A stretch of 64,000 nt of DNA from Candidatus Avedoeria danica (GTDB taxonomy: Bacteria > Chloroflexota > Anaerolineae > Epilineales > Epilineaceae), in NCBI GenBank assembly GCA_016703025.1, contig JADJCV010000002.1, positions 190,625 through 254,624 on the forward strand. The letters are read 5' to 3'. The translations under genes and the position numbers were made by a program. The notes under the pieces are model-generated. The model was given only the letters and a program-made list of their open reading frames with translations, had not been told where the DNA came from and did no database searches. Of the stretch, positions 54,536 through 63,954 are shown one piece after another. Position 1 is the first letter of the stretch, and the number at the start of each line of letters is the position of its first letter.

Positions 54536-55683
54536 GAGCCGATCCCGCCCGCCGCCGAACGGCCGGTCAGAATGGCGTCCATCGTCGCCGCGGCCGCGTC
54601 GATGCCGCCCGGCAACGCATGGGCATACGTCCGCAGCGTCGTCGTCGGGCTGGCGTGCCGGAGCACGGCCGCCACGGTGGCGATGTCCGACCCGTTGGCG
54701 AGCAACAACGACGCGCACGCGTGCCGGAGGTCGTGCCAGCGCATCGGCGGCAGCCCGGCGGCGGCCAAGCGCGATCGAAACGTGCGCAGGATGTTCGGAC
54801 CGTCGAGGGCCGATCCGTTGCTCGCCGTGAACACGAGGGCTTCGCTGGCGTCCATGTGCCGGCCGGCGGCCAGCCGCGCCCGTGCTTGGTCGGCCTTGTG
54901 GCGTCGCACGATGGCAACGACGCTGGCCGGGATCGCCACGGGCGCACGGCTGGCGCGCGTCTTGGGTTCGGCCAAGTGCTGAGCGTTGCCGGCCCGCTGC
55001 CAGGCTTGGCGCACGGTCAGGCGGGCAGCGTCGAGGTCAACGTCAGCCCAGCGCAGCGCGCGCAGTTCGCCTTGGCGAAGGCCGCAGCCGATCGACACAG
55101 CAACAGCGGCTTCAAGCCAATGCCCTTCGAAGGCGGCTAGGATCGCCCGTGCTTCCTCAGGCGACGGAACGCGCTGTTCCTTGGCTTCGGCGGCAGGAAC
55201 GGCCACAAGGGCGCCGGACGCGACGTTGCGGATCAACAGCCCTTGCCGGACGGCCTGACCAAGACCGCGGCGAAGCGTGGCGCGCACGCGGGCAACCGTG
55301 CCGGGACTCTTGCCGGCCGCCGATAGTTCGGCAATCAGTTGCTCGACGTGGCGTGGGCTGAGTTCGGCCAAGCGCAGGCGGCCAAGGCGCGGGGCGATGT
55401 GGACGCGGACGTTCGATTCGTAGTGCGTTCGCGTCGAGGGCTGGACGTTCCGGCAGCCATTCTCTAGCCAATGTGCCAGGTAGCTGGCGACGGTCAGGCG
55501 ATCGTCGGCCACGGGCAGCCCTTGGTCACGCTCCCGCAGCGCTTTGGCAAGCTTCTTGGCGACGTCGGCCCGCGTCGGACCGTAGAGTGCCTTTCGCTTC
55601 CCACCGGGCAGGGTCAACCGGGCAACCCATAAGCCCTCCTTGAATGGGCTGATACTGCCCTCACCGTTCCCGCGCTTGGCCAT
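54529..55683 (-). CDS. int: Tyrosine recombinase / integrase
   Basis: This 384-residue site-specific recombinase has an N-terminal AP2-like arm-binding part ('GSISPFKEGLWVARLTLPGGKRK', about 9-31), a SAM-like core-binding domain (65-165) and a catalytic domain with R203 ('GLRQGEL'), H317-x-x-R320 ('HDLRHA'), H343 and nucleophile Y353 ('TTLRTYAHAL'). It would insert and excise the element at tRNA-Thr. It is the last gene of the element's minus-strand array and follows the RHH gene by 24 bp. Its final two codons derive from the inserted low-complexity block. Confidence 0.93.
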   Translation of the reverse strand: MAKRGNGEGSISPFKEGLWVARLTLPGGKRKALYGPTRADVAKKLAKALRERDQGLPVADDRLTVASYLAHWLENGCRNVQPSTRTHYESNVRVHIAPRLGRLRLAELSPRHVEQLIAELSAAGKSPGTVARVRATLRRGLGQAVRQGLLIRNVASGALVAVPAAEAKEQRVPSPEEARAILAAFEGHWLEAAVAVSIGCGLRQGELRALRWADVDLDAARLTVRQAWQRAGNAQHLAEPKTRASRAPVAIPASVVAIVRRHKADQARARLAAGRHMDASEALVFTASNGSALDGPNILRTFRSRLAAAGLPPMRWHDLRHACASLLLANGSDIATVAAVLRHASPTTTLRTYAHALPGGIDAAAATMDAILTGRSAAGGIGSQ

Positions 55684-55707
55684 CGATTCCTCCCGCCTTG
55701 CTCGGCG

Positions 55708-55950
55708 TCAGTCGCCTTGAACGTTCCCGCGGACGCGGCCATACTCGCGCAGCGCTTCCGGCGCGCCGCTCAGCGCTAACGAATGTAGAGCGCTCGGCAC
55801 GGCGACGACTTCGGCCAGCACGTCGAGCGCCGCGCGGACGGTTGCCGCCCGATTGCCGCCGAACAGCGGCGCCAGTGCCTCCAAGCGCGCGACGTGCTCA
55901 GCGCCAAGTCGGATGCCGGTTGCCTTGCTGCCCATGATCCTGTCCGCCAT
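55708..55950 (-). CDS. Ribbon-helix-helix-like small DNA-binding protein
   Basis: The 80-residue product reads 'GIRLGAEHVARLEALAPLFGGNRAATVRAALDVL', with the beta-strand 'ATGIRL' (about 10-15) and two helices that fit an RHH/CopG fold. GGGGA precedes the ATG at 55950. It lies just upstream of int on the same strand and shares its promoter. Likely an autoregulator of integration or a directionality factor. Confidence 0.7.
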   Translation of the reverse strand: MADRIMGSKATGIRLGAEHVARLEALAPLFGGNRAATVRAALDVLAEVVAVPSALHSLALSGAPEALREYGRVRGNVQGD

Positions 55951-56004
55951 TCAATCCCCGATGGTTGCCGACGGTTCGCCGTGCAGTTGGTGGTTCAACC
56001 GGGC

Positions 56005-56033
56005 AGGATATCAGAACGTAGCGGCATTGTCAA
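56005..56033 (-). promoter_or_regulatory. Sigma-70-like promoter for the RHH-int unit
   Basis: On the minus strand TTGACA (56033-56028) and TATCCT (56010-56005) are spaced by 17 bp, 55 bp upstream of the RHH start. Confidence 0.65.
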
Positions 56034-56138
56034 GTATTGTATAGCATGTGGCGGCACTAGGTATACATAAGAGCAATAGTGCGACATTGTATCGCAAGGC
56101 TGTGGATAAGTCGCCGTCGCATTGCTCGGCTGGACGCT

Positions 56139-56660
56139 CTACCCGGCAATGTTCAACTGATTGCCCGTGGTCATGTTCACTTGGACCGCGGGCAGCGCCA
56201 GCCGGCGAACCTTGGCGAGCGCAAGCAGTGCGCGCACGTGGTCGGCCTGCGCCAGGCTGACCGCCTTGTCATAGTAGGCGGCCTTGGTTAGCACCATATC
56301 ACCCGACTGCCGGATGGACTCGACGTACTGCAAGTGCAGCCATGTGACGACGATCCGGTCAATCAGCAGCCGCTCGACAGCCGGCGCGACGTCGTAATCC
56401 AAGCCGCGCCGAATCTCAGCGCAGCGCTGCCGGAAGCACTCGGCTTCGACCGAATCCTTCCCGCTCGACAAGCGCGCGATGATCCGGCCGGCCACATGCC
56501 GCGAGAGTTCGCCGGCCTGCGCGGCGGATGCTGGGTAGCGCCGTAGAATCTCCAGTTGCTCCGAACCGCCCTTGCTCTTGGATGCCAGCGCCTTGAACCG
56601 CTTGGCGTCCTCGTCAGAGAATTCCGCCAGGCTCAGCCTTGGCTCTTCGCCCGTCGCCAT
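56139..56660 (-). CDS. Conserved mobile-element protein, unknown function
   Basis: The 173-residue product is helical and charged. A central 'ERLLIDRIVVTWLHLQYVES' segment and C-terminal 'RRLALPAVQVNMTTGNQLNIAG' are reminiscent of small conserved proteins found next to integrases in actinobacterial and chloroflexal elements; I know no function. It overlaps the upstream gene by 28 bp. The ATG is at 56660. Confidence 0.65.
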   Translation of the reverse strand: MATGEEPRLSLAEFSDEDAKRFKALASKSKGGSEQLEILRRYPASAAQAGELSRHVAGRIIARLSSGKDSVEAECFRQRCAEIRRGLDYDVAPAVERLLIDRIVVTWLHLQYVESIRQSGDMVLTKAAYYDKAVSLAQADHVRALLALAKVRRLALPAVQVNMTTGNQLNIAG

Positions 56661-56944
56661 TCGCCACGCTCCTTGTGATAGCCGAGCGCCGCCAACTCAG
56701 CGGCAACGGCGTCGTCGACGGCTGCGCCAAGGCCGCGCACGGCCGCGCGCTCGGCGTCGTTGGTCTCACGCTCGGCACGCCATGCGGCGGCCGCCTGCGC
56801 CCGTTCCTCACGTTCGAGATCATCCAAGGCCGCGGCCAAGTCCGCGATCCGGCCGCGGCCGACATACTCGCGCACAACGCGCCCGTCCACCTTGCGGGAT
56901 CGCGTGTAATAGCGGCCGCCGCCGTTGCGCGTTTCCCAAGCCAT
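56633..56944 (-). CDS. Small conserved mobile-element protein, unknown function
   Basis: This 103-residue protein begins 'MAWETRNGGGRYYTRSRKVDGRVVREYVGRGRIADL', a repeat of short basic beta-strands (about 1-36) followed by a charged helix (45-80). The N-terminal pattern 'RYY.RSRKV.GRVVREYVG' recurs in hypothetical proteins of mobile elements. It could bind nucleic acid. Its 3' end overlaps the next gene. Confidence 0.65.
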   Translation of the reverse strand: MAWETRNGGGRYYTRSRKVDGRVVREYVGRGRIADLAAALDDLEREERAQAAAAWRAERETNDAERAAVRGLGAAVDDAVAAELAALGYHKERGEWRRAKSQG

Positions 56945-56996
56945 GCCGCCCTCCTTGTGTTACCCATTGTCGCAATGCCGCCGGCTGCTTGCCGTC

Positions 56997-58637
56997 TCAC
57001 GTGCCGGGCAGCGTCGGCTGAGCGCCAGAATCCGGCGCCGAGCGCTGCGCCCGCTGAAACGTCGTGTTCAGGATCGACGGCGCCGGCATCTGGATGCCGC
57101 GCCCGTCCAGCAACTCGGCCACGGTCAACAGCTGAATGCGCGCGTAGTCCCGTCCATCCCAAGGCGAACGATAGAAGCCCGCGTTGGCGGCTTCCTGCCG
57201 CATCGGCTTCGTCGGCTCCTGTAGGGATATCAGGACGCCTATCTGCGCCCGCTCTCGGTCCAACACGCCTACCAAGTCGCGCACGTGCGTCACGTCCGTC
57301 TTGCCTCCCTTGACGGACAGGATGATCTGCTTGGACGCGCCGCCCGTCCCTTCGTCGTGAAAGTAGAGGCGGCCATCGATCCCGCCGTCTGCGCCCTTCC
57401 GTTCGTCAGAACTCGCCGGCCGCGCGCCGACCAAGCCGAGCGCCCAGAATTGGAATTGGTATTTGTCCAGGTCTGCCAGCGCCGCCGCGTCCTCAGCCGT
57501 CGTCGGCTCGCCGTATACCTTGAACTCGGCGGCCGGGCCGAAGGCGTCGCGCAGGCGCGTCCTCATAAGGCCGATGGCAAGGTGCGTAATGTCGATGCCG
57601 ATCCATCGGCGGCCGAGTTGTTGCGCAGCGTGAACCGTCGTACCGCAGCCGCAGAACGGATCGAGCACGACGCCACCGGGGTTGCTGCTAGCCTCTATTA
57701 TCCGTTCCAAAAGGGCCAGCGGCTTTTGAGTCGGGTAGCCGAGTCGCTCGGCAGCGCGCGAGTTGATTGGTGGAATGTCATCCCACAGATTTTGCAGCGG
57801 CTGCCCGGTCGACTCGTCAAGATAGATCTTCAAGCGAATGCGCCCGTCAGCTTTTGTCGGCATCCATAATCGGCCTTCCCTGTCGTATTGTTCCATCTTC
57901 TCGCGACTTATTGACCAGCCATTAGGGTGTGGCTGAAAGCCGCGATACTCGTAGGTCAGATTGGGTCGAGGGCTAGGGCTTCGCAGATCGCGCGTTGTGT
58001 ATCGTCGTCCCGCCTCATCAATCGATCCGTATTTTTGCGCCACGTTCGCATCGCTGAGTGAGCGGCGCGGCGCGTTCCAAATGGCCTTTTCTCCTCTGGC
58101 GTAGAATAGAATAACATCCGTCACGTCGCCCAACTTCATGCGAGCATCACTATGCGCACTACTGCGCTTCCAGATAATTTCGTTCCGGAATTGCATGGGT
58201 CCAAACACAGCATCCATCAGCACTTTGAGATAATGACTCGCCGTCGGGTCGCAATGCAGATAGATGCTTCCGGTCGGTTTCAGCACGCGCCGCAACTCGA
58301 CCAACCGCGGCGCCATCATGGCGAGGTAGGCCATCATATCGCCACCGTTGCGCCCGATGAGCTGTTTGAACGCCCGCAGCGCCTCTGCCGCGCCGCCGCC
58401 CGCCTCTACCGTCTCTTGGTACGCACGCGCCGCGACGTCATCCCAATGCCACGTGTCCGCGAATGCTTGCACCTGTGCGGCAGACTGGCTGCCGCCCTTT
58501 CCGCCAAAGAGCACGTTGTAATTGGCGTTGCTGTTGAACGGCGGGTCAAGGTAGACAAGGTCGACGGACTCGTCTGCGATGTGCCGGCGCAGCACGTCCA
58601 GGTTGTCGCCGTAGATGAGGGCGTTGGGCGCGATCAT
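56997..58637 (-). CDS. Beta-class DNA methyltransferase fused to an Mrr-like nuclease domain
   Basis: This 546-residue protein starts at ATG 58637 after CAGGAG. The catalytic motif IV 'DPPF' is at 31-34 and the AdoMet-binding motif I 'LDPFCGCGTT' is near 321-330, the beta-class order. The C-terminal 120 residues ('KGADGGIDGRLYFHDE', 'IILSVKGGKTDVTHVRDLVG') resemble Mrr-type restriction endonuclease folds, with D-(E/Q)xK-like residues 'GIDG...SVKGG'. It may therefore modify and cleave in one polypeptide, or use the second domain only for DNA binding. It could protect the element or act as defence; that is inference. Confidence 0.85.
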   Translation of the reverse strand: MIAPNALIYGDNLDVLRRHIADESVDLVYLDPPFNSNANYNVLFGGKGGSQSAAQVQAFADTWHWDDVAARAYQETVEAGGGAAEALRAFKQLIGRNGGDMMAYLAMMAPRLVELRRVLKPTGSIYLHCDPTASHYLKVLMDAVFGPMQFRNEIIWKRSSAHSDARMKLGDVTDVILFYARGEKAIWNAPRRSLSDANVAQKYGSIDEAGRRYTTRDLRSPSPRPNLTYEYRGFQPHPNGWSISREKMEQYDREGRLWMPTKADGRIRLKIYLDESTGQPLQNLWDDIPPINSRAAERLGYPTQKPLALLERIIEASSNPGGVVLDPFCGCGTTVHAAQQLGRRWIGIDITHLAIGLMRTRLRDAFGPAAEFKVYGEPTTAEDAAALADLDKYQFQFWALGLVGARPASSDERKGADGGIDGRLYFHDEGTGGASKQIILSVKGGKTDVTHVRDLVGVLDRERAQIGVLISLQEPTKPMRQEAANAGFYRSPWDGRDYARIQLLTVAELLDGRGIQMPAPSILNTTFQRAQRSAPDSGAQPTLPGT

Positions 58638-58836
58638 GGGAGTCTCCTGGATGCGGCGGCGTACATCGCGGCGCGGTTTGCTGGATGGGACGGGCGGTTG
58701 CCGGCGGATGGTAGACGTGCTGCCTGGCGCCGCCAAGGGTGCCAAGGATGCCAAGCGCGCCATATACAGCGACGTTGGCATCCTTGGCACCCTTGGACCT
58801 GGCAGCACGCGCCAGTGCCCGACAGACGGCGGCGCG

Positions 58837-60854
58837 TCAGGCGGCCGGGTCGGTTTGGCAGCCTTGCTCGGCGGCAGCGGGCAGTGACCAAGACCATCCG
58901 GCTGCGCTCTTCGTAGCGACGACGCCCAACTCCTTGTGGGCGCGTTTCAAGGTCCGCTTTGCGATACCCGCATCGTCCGCTGCCTGATAGCCGTCGTTGG
59001 CGGCCACCGGACCGTCGGCCAGGAGTTCGCGCACGAAATCGGCGGCTTCGCGCTTTGCAGTGCGCACATCCGGATTCGGCGGCGTCGTCAACTCGTCCGC
59101 TGTCAATGGCGACGTGCCGCCCCATTCGATCCGGGATGCGCCGTTGTCCGCCGCCACCGGGCGCAGCGCCAGCGATTCCGGCCGCGGTCCCAAGTTGCCC
59201 TTGACGTGCGCGAGGATGCGCCGCTGTTCGTCGTCCGGATCCGTGGCCAGCATCCAACCGCAGCGGGCGGCGCCGATGATGCCGATCGATCCGCCGCCAC
59301 GGTAGATCGCTTGCGTCCCGGCGGACTTGTTCAAGTGGCGGACCAAGAGCACGGCCGCGCCGGTGTCGGTTGCCAGTCGAATCCACGGCGTCAGAACGCG
59401 GCGCACGTCTTGGTCCTTGAAGCTGTTGACGTCCTGCGGCACATACGCCATGAGCGGATCGACGATGACCAACGCCGCGTCGATCGCCCGGATCGTCGCC
59501 CGCACGTGCGCGACGTCCGCCAACGTCGGCATTGGCGCGCCTTCTTCGTTGGACGTGGCGAGGATCGCAACGATCCGTTCCAAGTCGGCGCCGGCAGCGT
59601 CAAGGCGTGGCCACGTCGTATCGGCCAAGCCGTCCTCCGCCGACAGGATGACTACGCCCCGCGGCCCGTCGAGTTCGCTTCGCGCACCGTCCGGCATCGG
59701 TAGCCCGCGCGATACGCGCGCCGCGATGTCAAGCGCAAGGGTGGACTTGCCGAGGTTCGGATCGCCGTCCAGCATCGTCAACTTGCCGACCGGCAGCCAG
59801 CCCAGCCAAATCCATCGCACGCGCTCGGGCTCGACGTCGGCCAAGCAGATCGTGCCGGGCGGCAGCCGCCCGCCAGCATCGGCGGCTTCGGCCAACTCCG
59901 GCAGCGCCGCCAGCGCCGCGCCAAGGCCGCTGCCGACCGCCTGCGCCAAGTCGCCAACATCGGCGTGCTCCGGGATGCCGTCGGGCCACGGTGCGGCCGA
60001 CAGGTCAAGCGCCACGGCATTGATGCCGGCGGCGGCCAGTGCGGCGGCAACGGCAGGTCCGCCGCTCCGGCCGGTGGCGTCGGCATCGTAGACGACACGC
60101 ACGGGCGCGGCGGCGCCGACGAACGCGGCCAGGTCCGCGGCGATGCCCGTGGCCGCCGACGTGGCGGCTTCGCCTGCGCACATGCAAACGGCCGGAATGC
60201 CGTGCAGCTGCGCCGCCCAAACGGCCGGTTCGCCGTTGACGACGTAGACAGCGGCGCCTTCCGGCATGGCCAATGACGCCAGCTGCGCCAGCCCGTACCA
60301 ATGCGCGCCGCCACCCTTGCCCGCCCATGTGTACTTCGGCTTGGCGTCGTCCAAGAACTTCGCCCGATCGATGTGGAGCGCCGTCGGATAGCGGAGCGCC
60401 GGCCGACCGCTGAACCGCTCTTCGCGCACGCCCCACGTATCGCACAGCAAGGCGGCGTCGAGGCCGCGCGCGGCCGCGAACGCGTCCAGGTCCGCAGTGG
60501 CGCCTGTCGGCGGCTTCGAACGCCGCTTAGGCCGCGCAACGGCGATGTGGGCGGCATTGGCCATCGTGCGGGCGGCAGGCGTCCGGAAGCCGTCCAGGTC
60601 GATCCCAAGCAGTCGCGCAAGTGCGATCGTCCCGCCGCCGCCATCCATGTCCCGCTCGCAGTGCCGCGAGTGACAGCACCAAACGCCTTGGCCGGATTCC
60701 AATTGGCGGACGGGTCGGCGTCTTCGTGCGCGGGCGTGGGACAGCGGAAGACGATGGACTCCTTGACGCGCTTGGCTTGGTCCGTTCGTTCAACCGCGGC
60801 CGTGACGGCGGATGCCAGGGCAGTCATATCCAGGTCGTTGTTGAATGCGATCAT
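58837..60854 (-). pseudogene. CHC2-primase / RecA-like ATPase with one frameshift
   Basis: From ATG 60854 the first 56 codons encode a CHC2-like zinc-finger beginning ('RCPTPAHEDADPSANWNPAK'), and the frame is then lost. One frame over, from about 60690, it continues 'GVWCCHSRHC', supplying the missing ligands, and runs to 58837. The break is explained by one missing G in a G run (AAGGCG for AAGGGCG). The remainder has a TOPRIM-like 'VVNGEPAVWAAQLHGI' to 'VVYDADATG' region and an AAA_25/RepA-like ATPase with Walker A 'GDPNLGKS' and 'ILSAEDGL', and a C-terminal helical domain. The intact protein (about 671 residues) would be a primase-helicase for replicating the excised element. Confidence 0.75.
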
Positions 60855-61008
60855 GGCGCGGCCGCCTTCCGCGCGGCGTAGGCCGCCGGACGCGGCCGCC
60901 GTTCACACTTGCCCACCGTTTGTGGAGCATGGCATTCTGAGCGTGCTTGAAGTGTCTGGACGGCCGCCCTTGTCCGAGGGCGGCCGTCGCCATGTAGCGC
61001 GGCCACGT

Positions 61009-61230
61009 TCAACCGTCCTCACGCGCCGGCAAGCCGGCATCCCGTCGCCGCTCTTCGATCCAATCAGCCAAGTCGGCCGCCGGGATGCGGACGGATCGGC
61101 CAAGGCGCACGCTCGGGAGCGTGCCGTCGGCCAGCCAGGCATAGAGGCGGGCGCGGGATACGCCCAAGCGGTTCATGACGTCAACCGGACGAAGTAGGGT
61201 CGTGTCGAGTACAAACAGATCATTAGCCAA
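61009..61230 (-). CDS. Excisionase-like HTH protein
   Basis: This 73-residue protein uses a TTG start at 61230 preceded by AGGAGG. 'LLRPVDVMNRLGVSRARLYAWLADGTLPSVRLGRSVRIPAADLADWIEER' (described here by position, about 9-60) is the MerR-like winged helix of DNA-binding domains in the excisionase family. It is the most upstream gene of the minus-strand array and probably regulates excision or the downstream genes. The longer frame to 61488 is not needed. Confidence 0.82.
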   Translation of the reverse strand: MANDLFVLDTTLLRPVDVMNRLGVSRARLYAWLADGTLPSVRLGRSVRIPAADLADWIEERRRDAGLPAREDG

Positions 61231-61357
61231 GGTAGCACCTCCTGTGCAAATGGCTGAGCATCTGTTGCGAGAGCAGCAGCCCTGTCGCAATGGATACTCA
61301 GCAGACCCGATTGAACCTAGTATATTCATACGCGATCGCCATGTACCAGGCATTGAG

Positions 61358-61373
61358 TGTTTCACGTGAAACA
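61358..61373. promoter_or_regulatory. Perfect consensus parS (ParB-binding) site
   Basis: TGTTTCACGTGAAACA is the canonical 16-bp chromosomal parS palindrome, here with no mismatch. ParB CTPases load at this sequence in most bacterial phyla. It lies 128 bp upstream of the excisionase-like start, in noncoding DNA of the element. No ParB or ParA gene is on the element, so the host ParB would be the likely ligand. Confidence 0.88.
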
Positions 61374-61555
61374 TACAAGTATCTAACGACCAGCCGATCA
61401 GTAGGCGTTCACGAGGATACGGGTACAAGTACGCTCGACTCTCACACGTGGTCTGCAATGACGAGCCGGCATCGAGCCGCGCGCGCAACTAGCCGGTCGG
61501 CTGGGTGGCCGTGTCTCATGGCAGCCGCAAGGCACGGCCACGACTTGGGGGCGAT

Positions 61556-61577
61556 GTATGCCAACGCGTATGCCAAC
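61556..61577. repeat. Candidate integrase arm-type site, right end
   Basis: Same 22-bp block as at 53295-53316 (gtatgccaacgcgtatgcc), 106 bp inside the right att. Confidence 0.55.
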
Positions 61578-61850
61578 CGGCCTGGCATTCGCTGCTACCC
61601 GCTGGACGTCGTAACCCGTCCGGTGGTCGATCTACAGAGCATGATGGTACGCCATGGCATCCACTGGACGCGCCAGACCTAGACTCGTAATGAGCAGGTC
61701 GACGGTTCGAGTCCGTCGGGTGGCTCCATCTTTTTACAGAGTAAATGCGGTCGCTTGAAGCGTTCAGGGCCGCGCCTAGCTGGCCCGGCATGCCAACGCG
61801 TATGCCAACGCGGATCGCACAGCCCTTCCGCTAGCTGTAGCTAGCCAGGG

Positions 61851-62981
61851 CTAGCCGATCCCGCCCGCCGCCGAACGGCCGGTCAGAATGGCGTCCATCG
61901 TCGCCGCGGCCGCGTCGATGCCGCCCGGCAACGCATGGGCATACGTCCGCAGCGTCGTCGTCGGGCTGGCGTGCCGGAGCACGGCGCCACGGTGGCGATG
62001 TCCGACCCGCTGGCGAGCAACAACGACGCGCACGCGTGCCGGAGGTGCCAGCGCATCGGCGGCAGCCCGGCGGCGGCCAAGCGCGATCGAAACGTGCGCA
62101 GGATGTTCGACCGTCGAGGGCCGATCCGTTGCTCGCCGTGAACACGAGGGCTTCGCTGGCGTCCATGTGCCGGCCGGCGGCCAGCCGCGCCCTTGCTTGG
62201 TCGGCCTTGTGGCGTCGCACGATGGCAACGACGCTGGCCGGGATCGCCACGGGCGCACGGCTGGCGCGCGTCTTGGGTTCGGCCAAGTGCTGAGCGTTGC
62301 CGGCCCGCTGCCAGGCTTGGCGCACGGTCAGGGCGGGCAGCGTCGAGGTCAACGTCAGCCCAGCGCAGCGCGCAGTTCGCCTTGGCGAAGGCCGCAGCCG
62401 ATCGACACAGCAACAGCGGCTTCAAGCCAATGCCCTTCGAAGGCGGCCAGCCAGATCGCCCGTGCTTCCTCAGGCGACGGAACGCGCTGTTCCTTGGCTT
62501 CGGCGGCAGGAACGGCAGCATGGGCGCCGGACGCGACGTTGCGGATCAACAGCCCTTGCCGGACGGCCTGACCAAGCGGCGGCGTGGCGCGCACGCGGGC
62601 AACCGTGCCGACTTTGCCGGCTGCCGATACGTTCGGCAATCAGTTGCTCGACGTGACGCGGGCTGAGTTCGAGAGGCGCAGCCGGCCAAGGCACGGCGCG
62701 ATGTGGACGCGGACGTTCGATTCGTAGTGCGTTCCTGTAGACGGCTGGACGTTCCGGCAGCCGTTCTGTAGCCAGTGCTCCAAGTAGCTGGCGACGGTCA
62801 GGCGATCGTCGGCCACGGCAGCCTTGGTCACGCTCCCGCAGCGCTTTGGCAAGCTTGGCGACGTCGGCCCGCGTCGGACCGTGAGTGCCTTTCGCTTCCC
62901 ACCGGGCAGGGTCAACCGGGCAACCCATAAGCCCTCCTTGAATGGGCTGATACTGCCCTCACCCTCCCCGCGCTTGGCCAT
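61851..62981 (-). pseudogene. int: Integrase, second copy, multiply frameshifted
   Basis: The copy starts 'MAKRGEGEGSISPFKEGLW' at 62981 and ends at a TAG at 61851-61853. Small indels break it into at least four frames. The catalytic regions can be found only by switching frames. The density of indels matches the surrounding region, so low read quality is more likely than decay. Confidence 0.8.
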
Positions 62982-63005
62982 CGATTCCTCCCGCCTTGCT
63001 CGGCG

Positions 63006-63245
63006 TCAGTCGCCTTGAACGTTCCCGCGGCACGCGGCCATACTGCGCAGCGCTTCCGGCGCGCCGCTGAGCGCTAACGAGAGAGCGCTCGGCACGGCGA
63101 CGACTTCGGCCAACACGTCGAGCGCCGCGCGGACGGTTGCCGCCCGATTGCCGCCGAACAGCGGCGCCAGTGCCTCCAAGCGCGCGACGTGCTCAGCGCC
63201 AAGTCGGATGCCGGTTGCCTTGCTGCCCATGATCCTGTCCGCCAT
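63006..63245 (-). CDS. Ribbon-helix-helix-like protein, second copy
   Basis: This 79-residue near-copy of 55708-55950 retains the RHH core intact ('RNAATVRAAL'-type region as 'NRAATVRAALDVLAEVV'). It differs only near the C-terminus, where compensating indels change 'LREYGRVRG' to 'LRSMAACRG'. Confidence 0.7.
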   Translation of the reverse strand: MADRIMGSKATGIRLGAEHVARLEALAPLFGGNRAATVRAALDVLAEVVAVPSALSLALSGAPEALRSMAACRGNVQGD

Positions 63246-63436
63246 TCAATCCCCCACGATGGTTGCCGACGGTTCGCCGTGCAGTTGGTGGTTCAACCGG
63301 GCAGGATATCAGAACGTAGCGGCATTGTCAGTATTGTGCAGGCATGTGGCGGCACTAGGTATACATAAGAGCAATAGTGCGACATTGTATCGCAAGGCTG
63401 TGGATAAGTCGCCGTCGCATTGCTCGGCTGGACGCT

Positions 63437-63954
63437 CTACCCGGCAATGTTCAACTGATTGCCCGTGGTCATGTTCACTGGACCGCGGGCAGCGCCAGCC
63501 GGCGAACCTGGCGAGCGCAAGCAGTGCGCGCACGTGGTCGGCCTGCGCCAGGCTGACCGCCTTGTCATAGTAGGCGGCCTTTGGTTAGCACCATATCACC
63601 CGACTGCGGATGGACTCGACGTACTGTGCGCAGCCATGTGACGACGATCCGGTCAATCAGCAGCGCCGCTCGACAGCCGGCGCGACGCGCGCAATCCGCC
63701 GCGCCGAATCTCAGCGCAGCGCTGCCGGAAGCACCGGCTTCGACCGAATCCTTGCCGCTCGACAAGCGCGCGATGATCCGCCGGCCACACGCCGCGAGAG
63801 TTCGCCGGCCTGCGCGGCGGATGCTGGGTGCAGCGCCGTAGAATCTCCAGTTGTTCGAACCGCCCTTAGTCTTGATGCCAGCGCTTGAACCGCTTGGCGT
63901 CCTCGTCGGGAGAATTCCGCCAGGCTCAGCCTCGGCTCTTTCGCCCGTCGCCAT
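63437..63954 (-). pseudogene. Second copy of the 173-residue protein, frameshifted
   Basis: It corresponds to 56139-56660; indels split it into several frames, although its 5' and 3' ends are recognisable. Confidence 0.75.

Larger units (their letters stand above)
53189..61682. mobile_element. 8,494-bp integrative element in tRNA-Thr
   Basis: The boundaries are the 104-bp direct repeat beginning in the tRNA anticodon arm (53189 and 61683). The minus-strand genes are, in order of transcription: excisionase-like HTH, primase/ATPase, methyltransferase-nuclease, two small proteins, then RHH protein and tyrosine integrase, the last two under a separate promoter. A consensus parS lies near the right end. 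No capsid, terminase, relaxase or type IV secretion genes are present, so it is best described as a non-self-transmissible, plasmid-like or phage-satellite-like integrative element. Confidence 0.85.
61231..61682. other. Right-end noncoding control region of the element
   Basis: About 450 bp with no supported gene, holding a consensus parS (61358-61373), the right arm-type repeat (61556-61577), and presumably the promoter of the minus-strand gene array. Confidence 0.6.

Noticed and set aside
61009..61488. 159-codon version of the excisionase-like gene
   Set aside because: The extra N-terminus overlaps the parS site and has no conservation; TTG at 61230 has a good AGGAGG.
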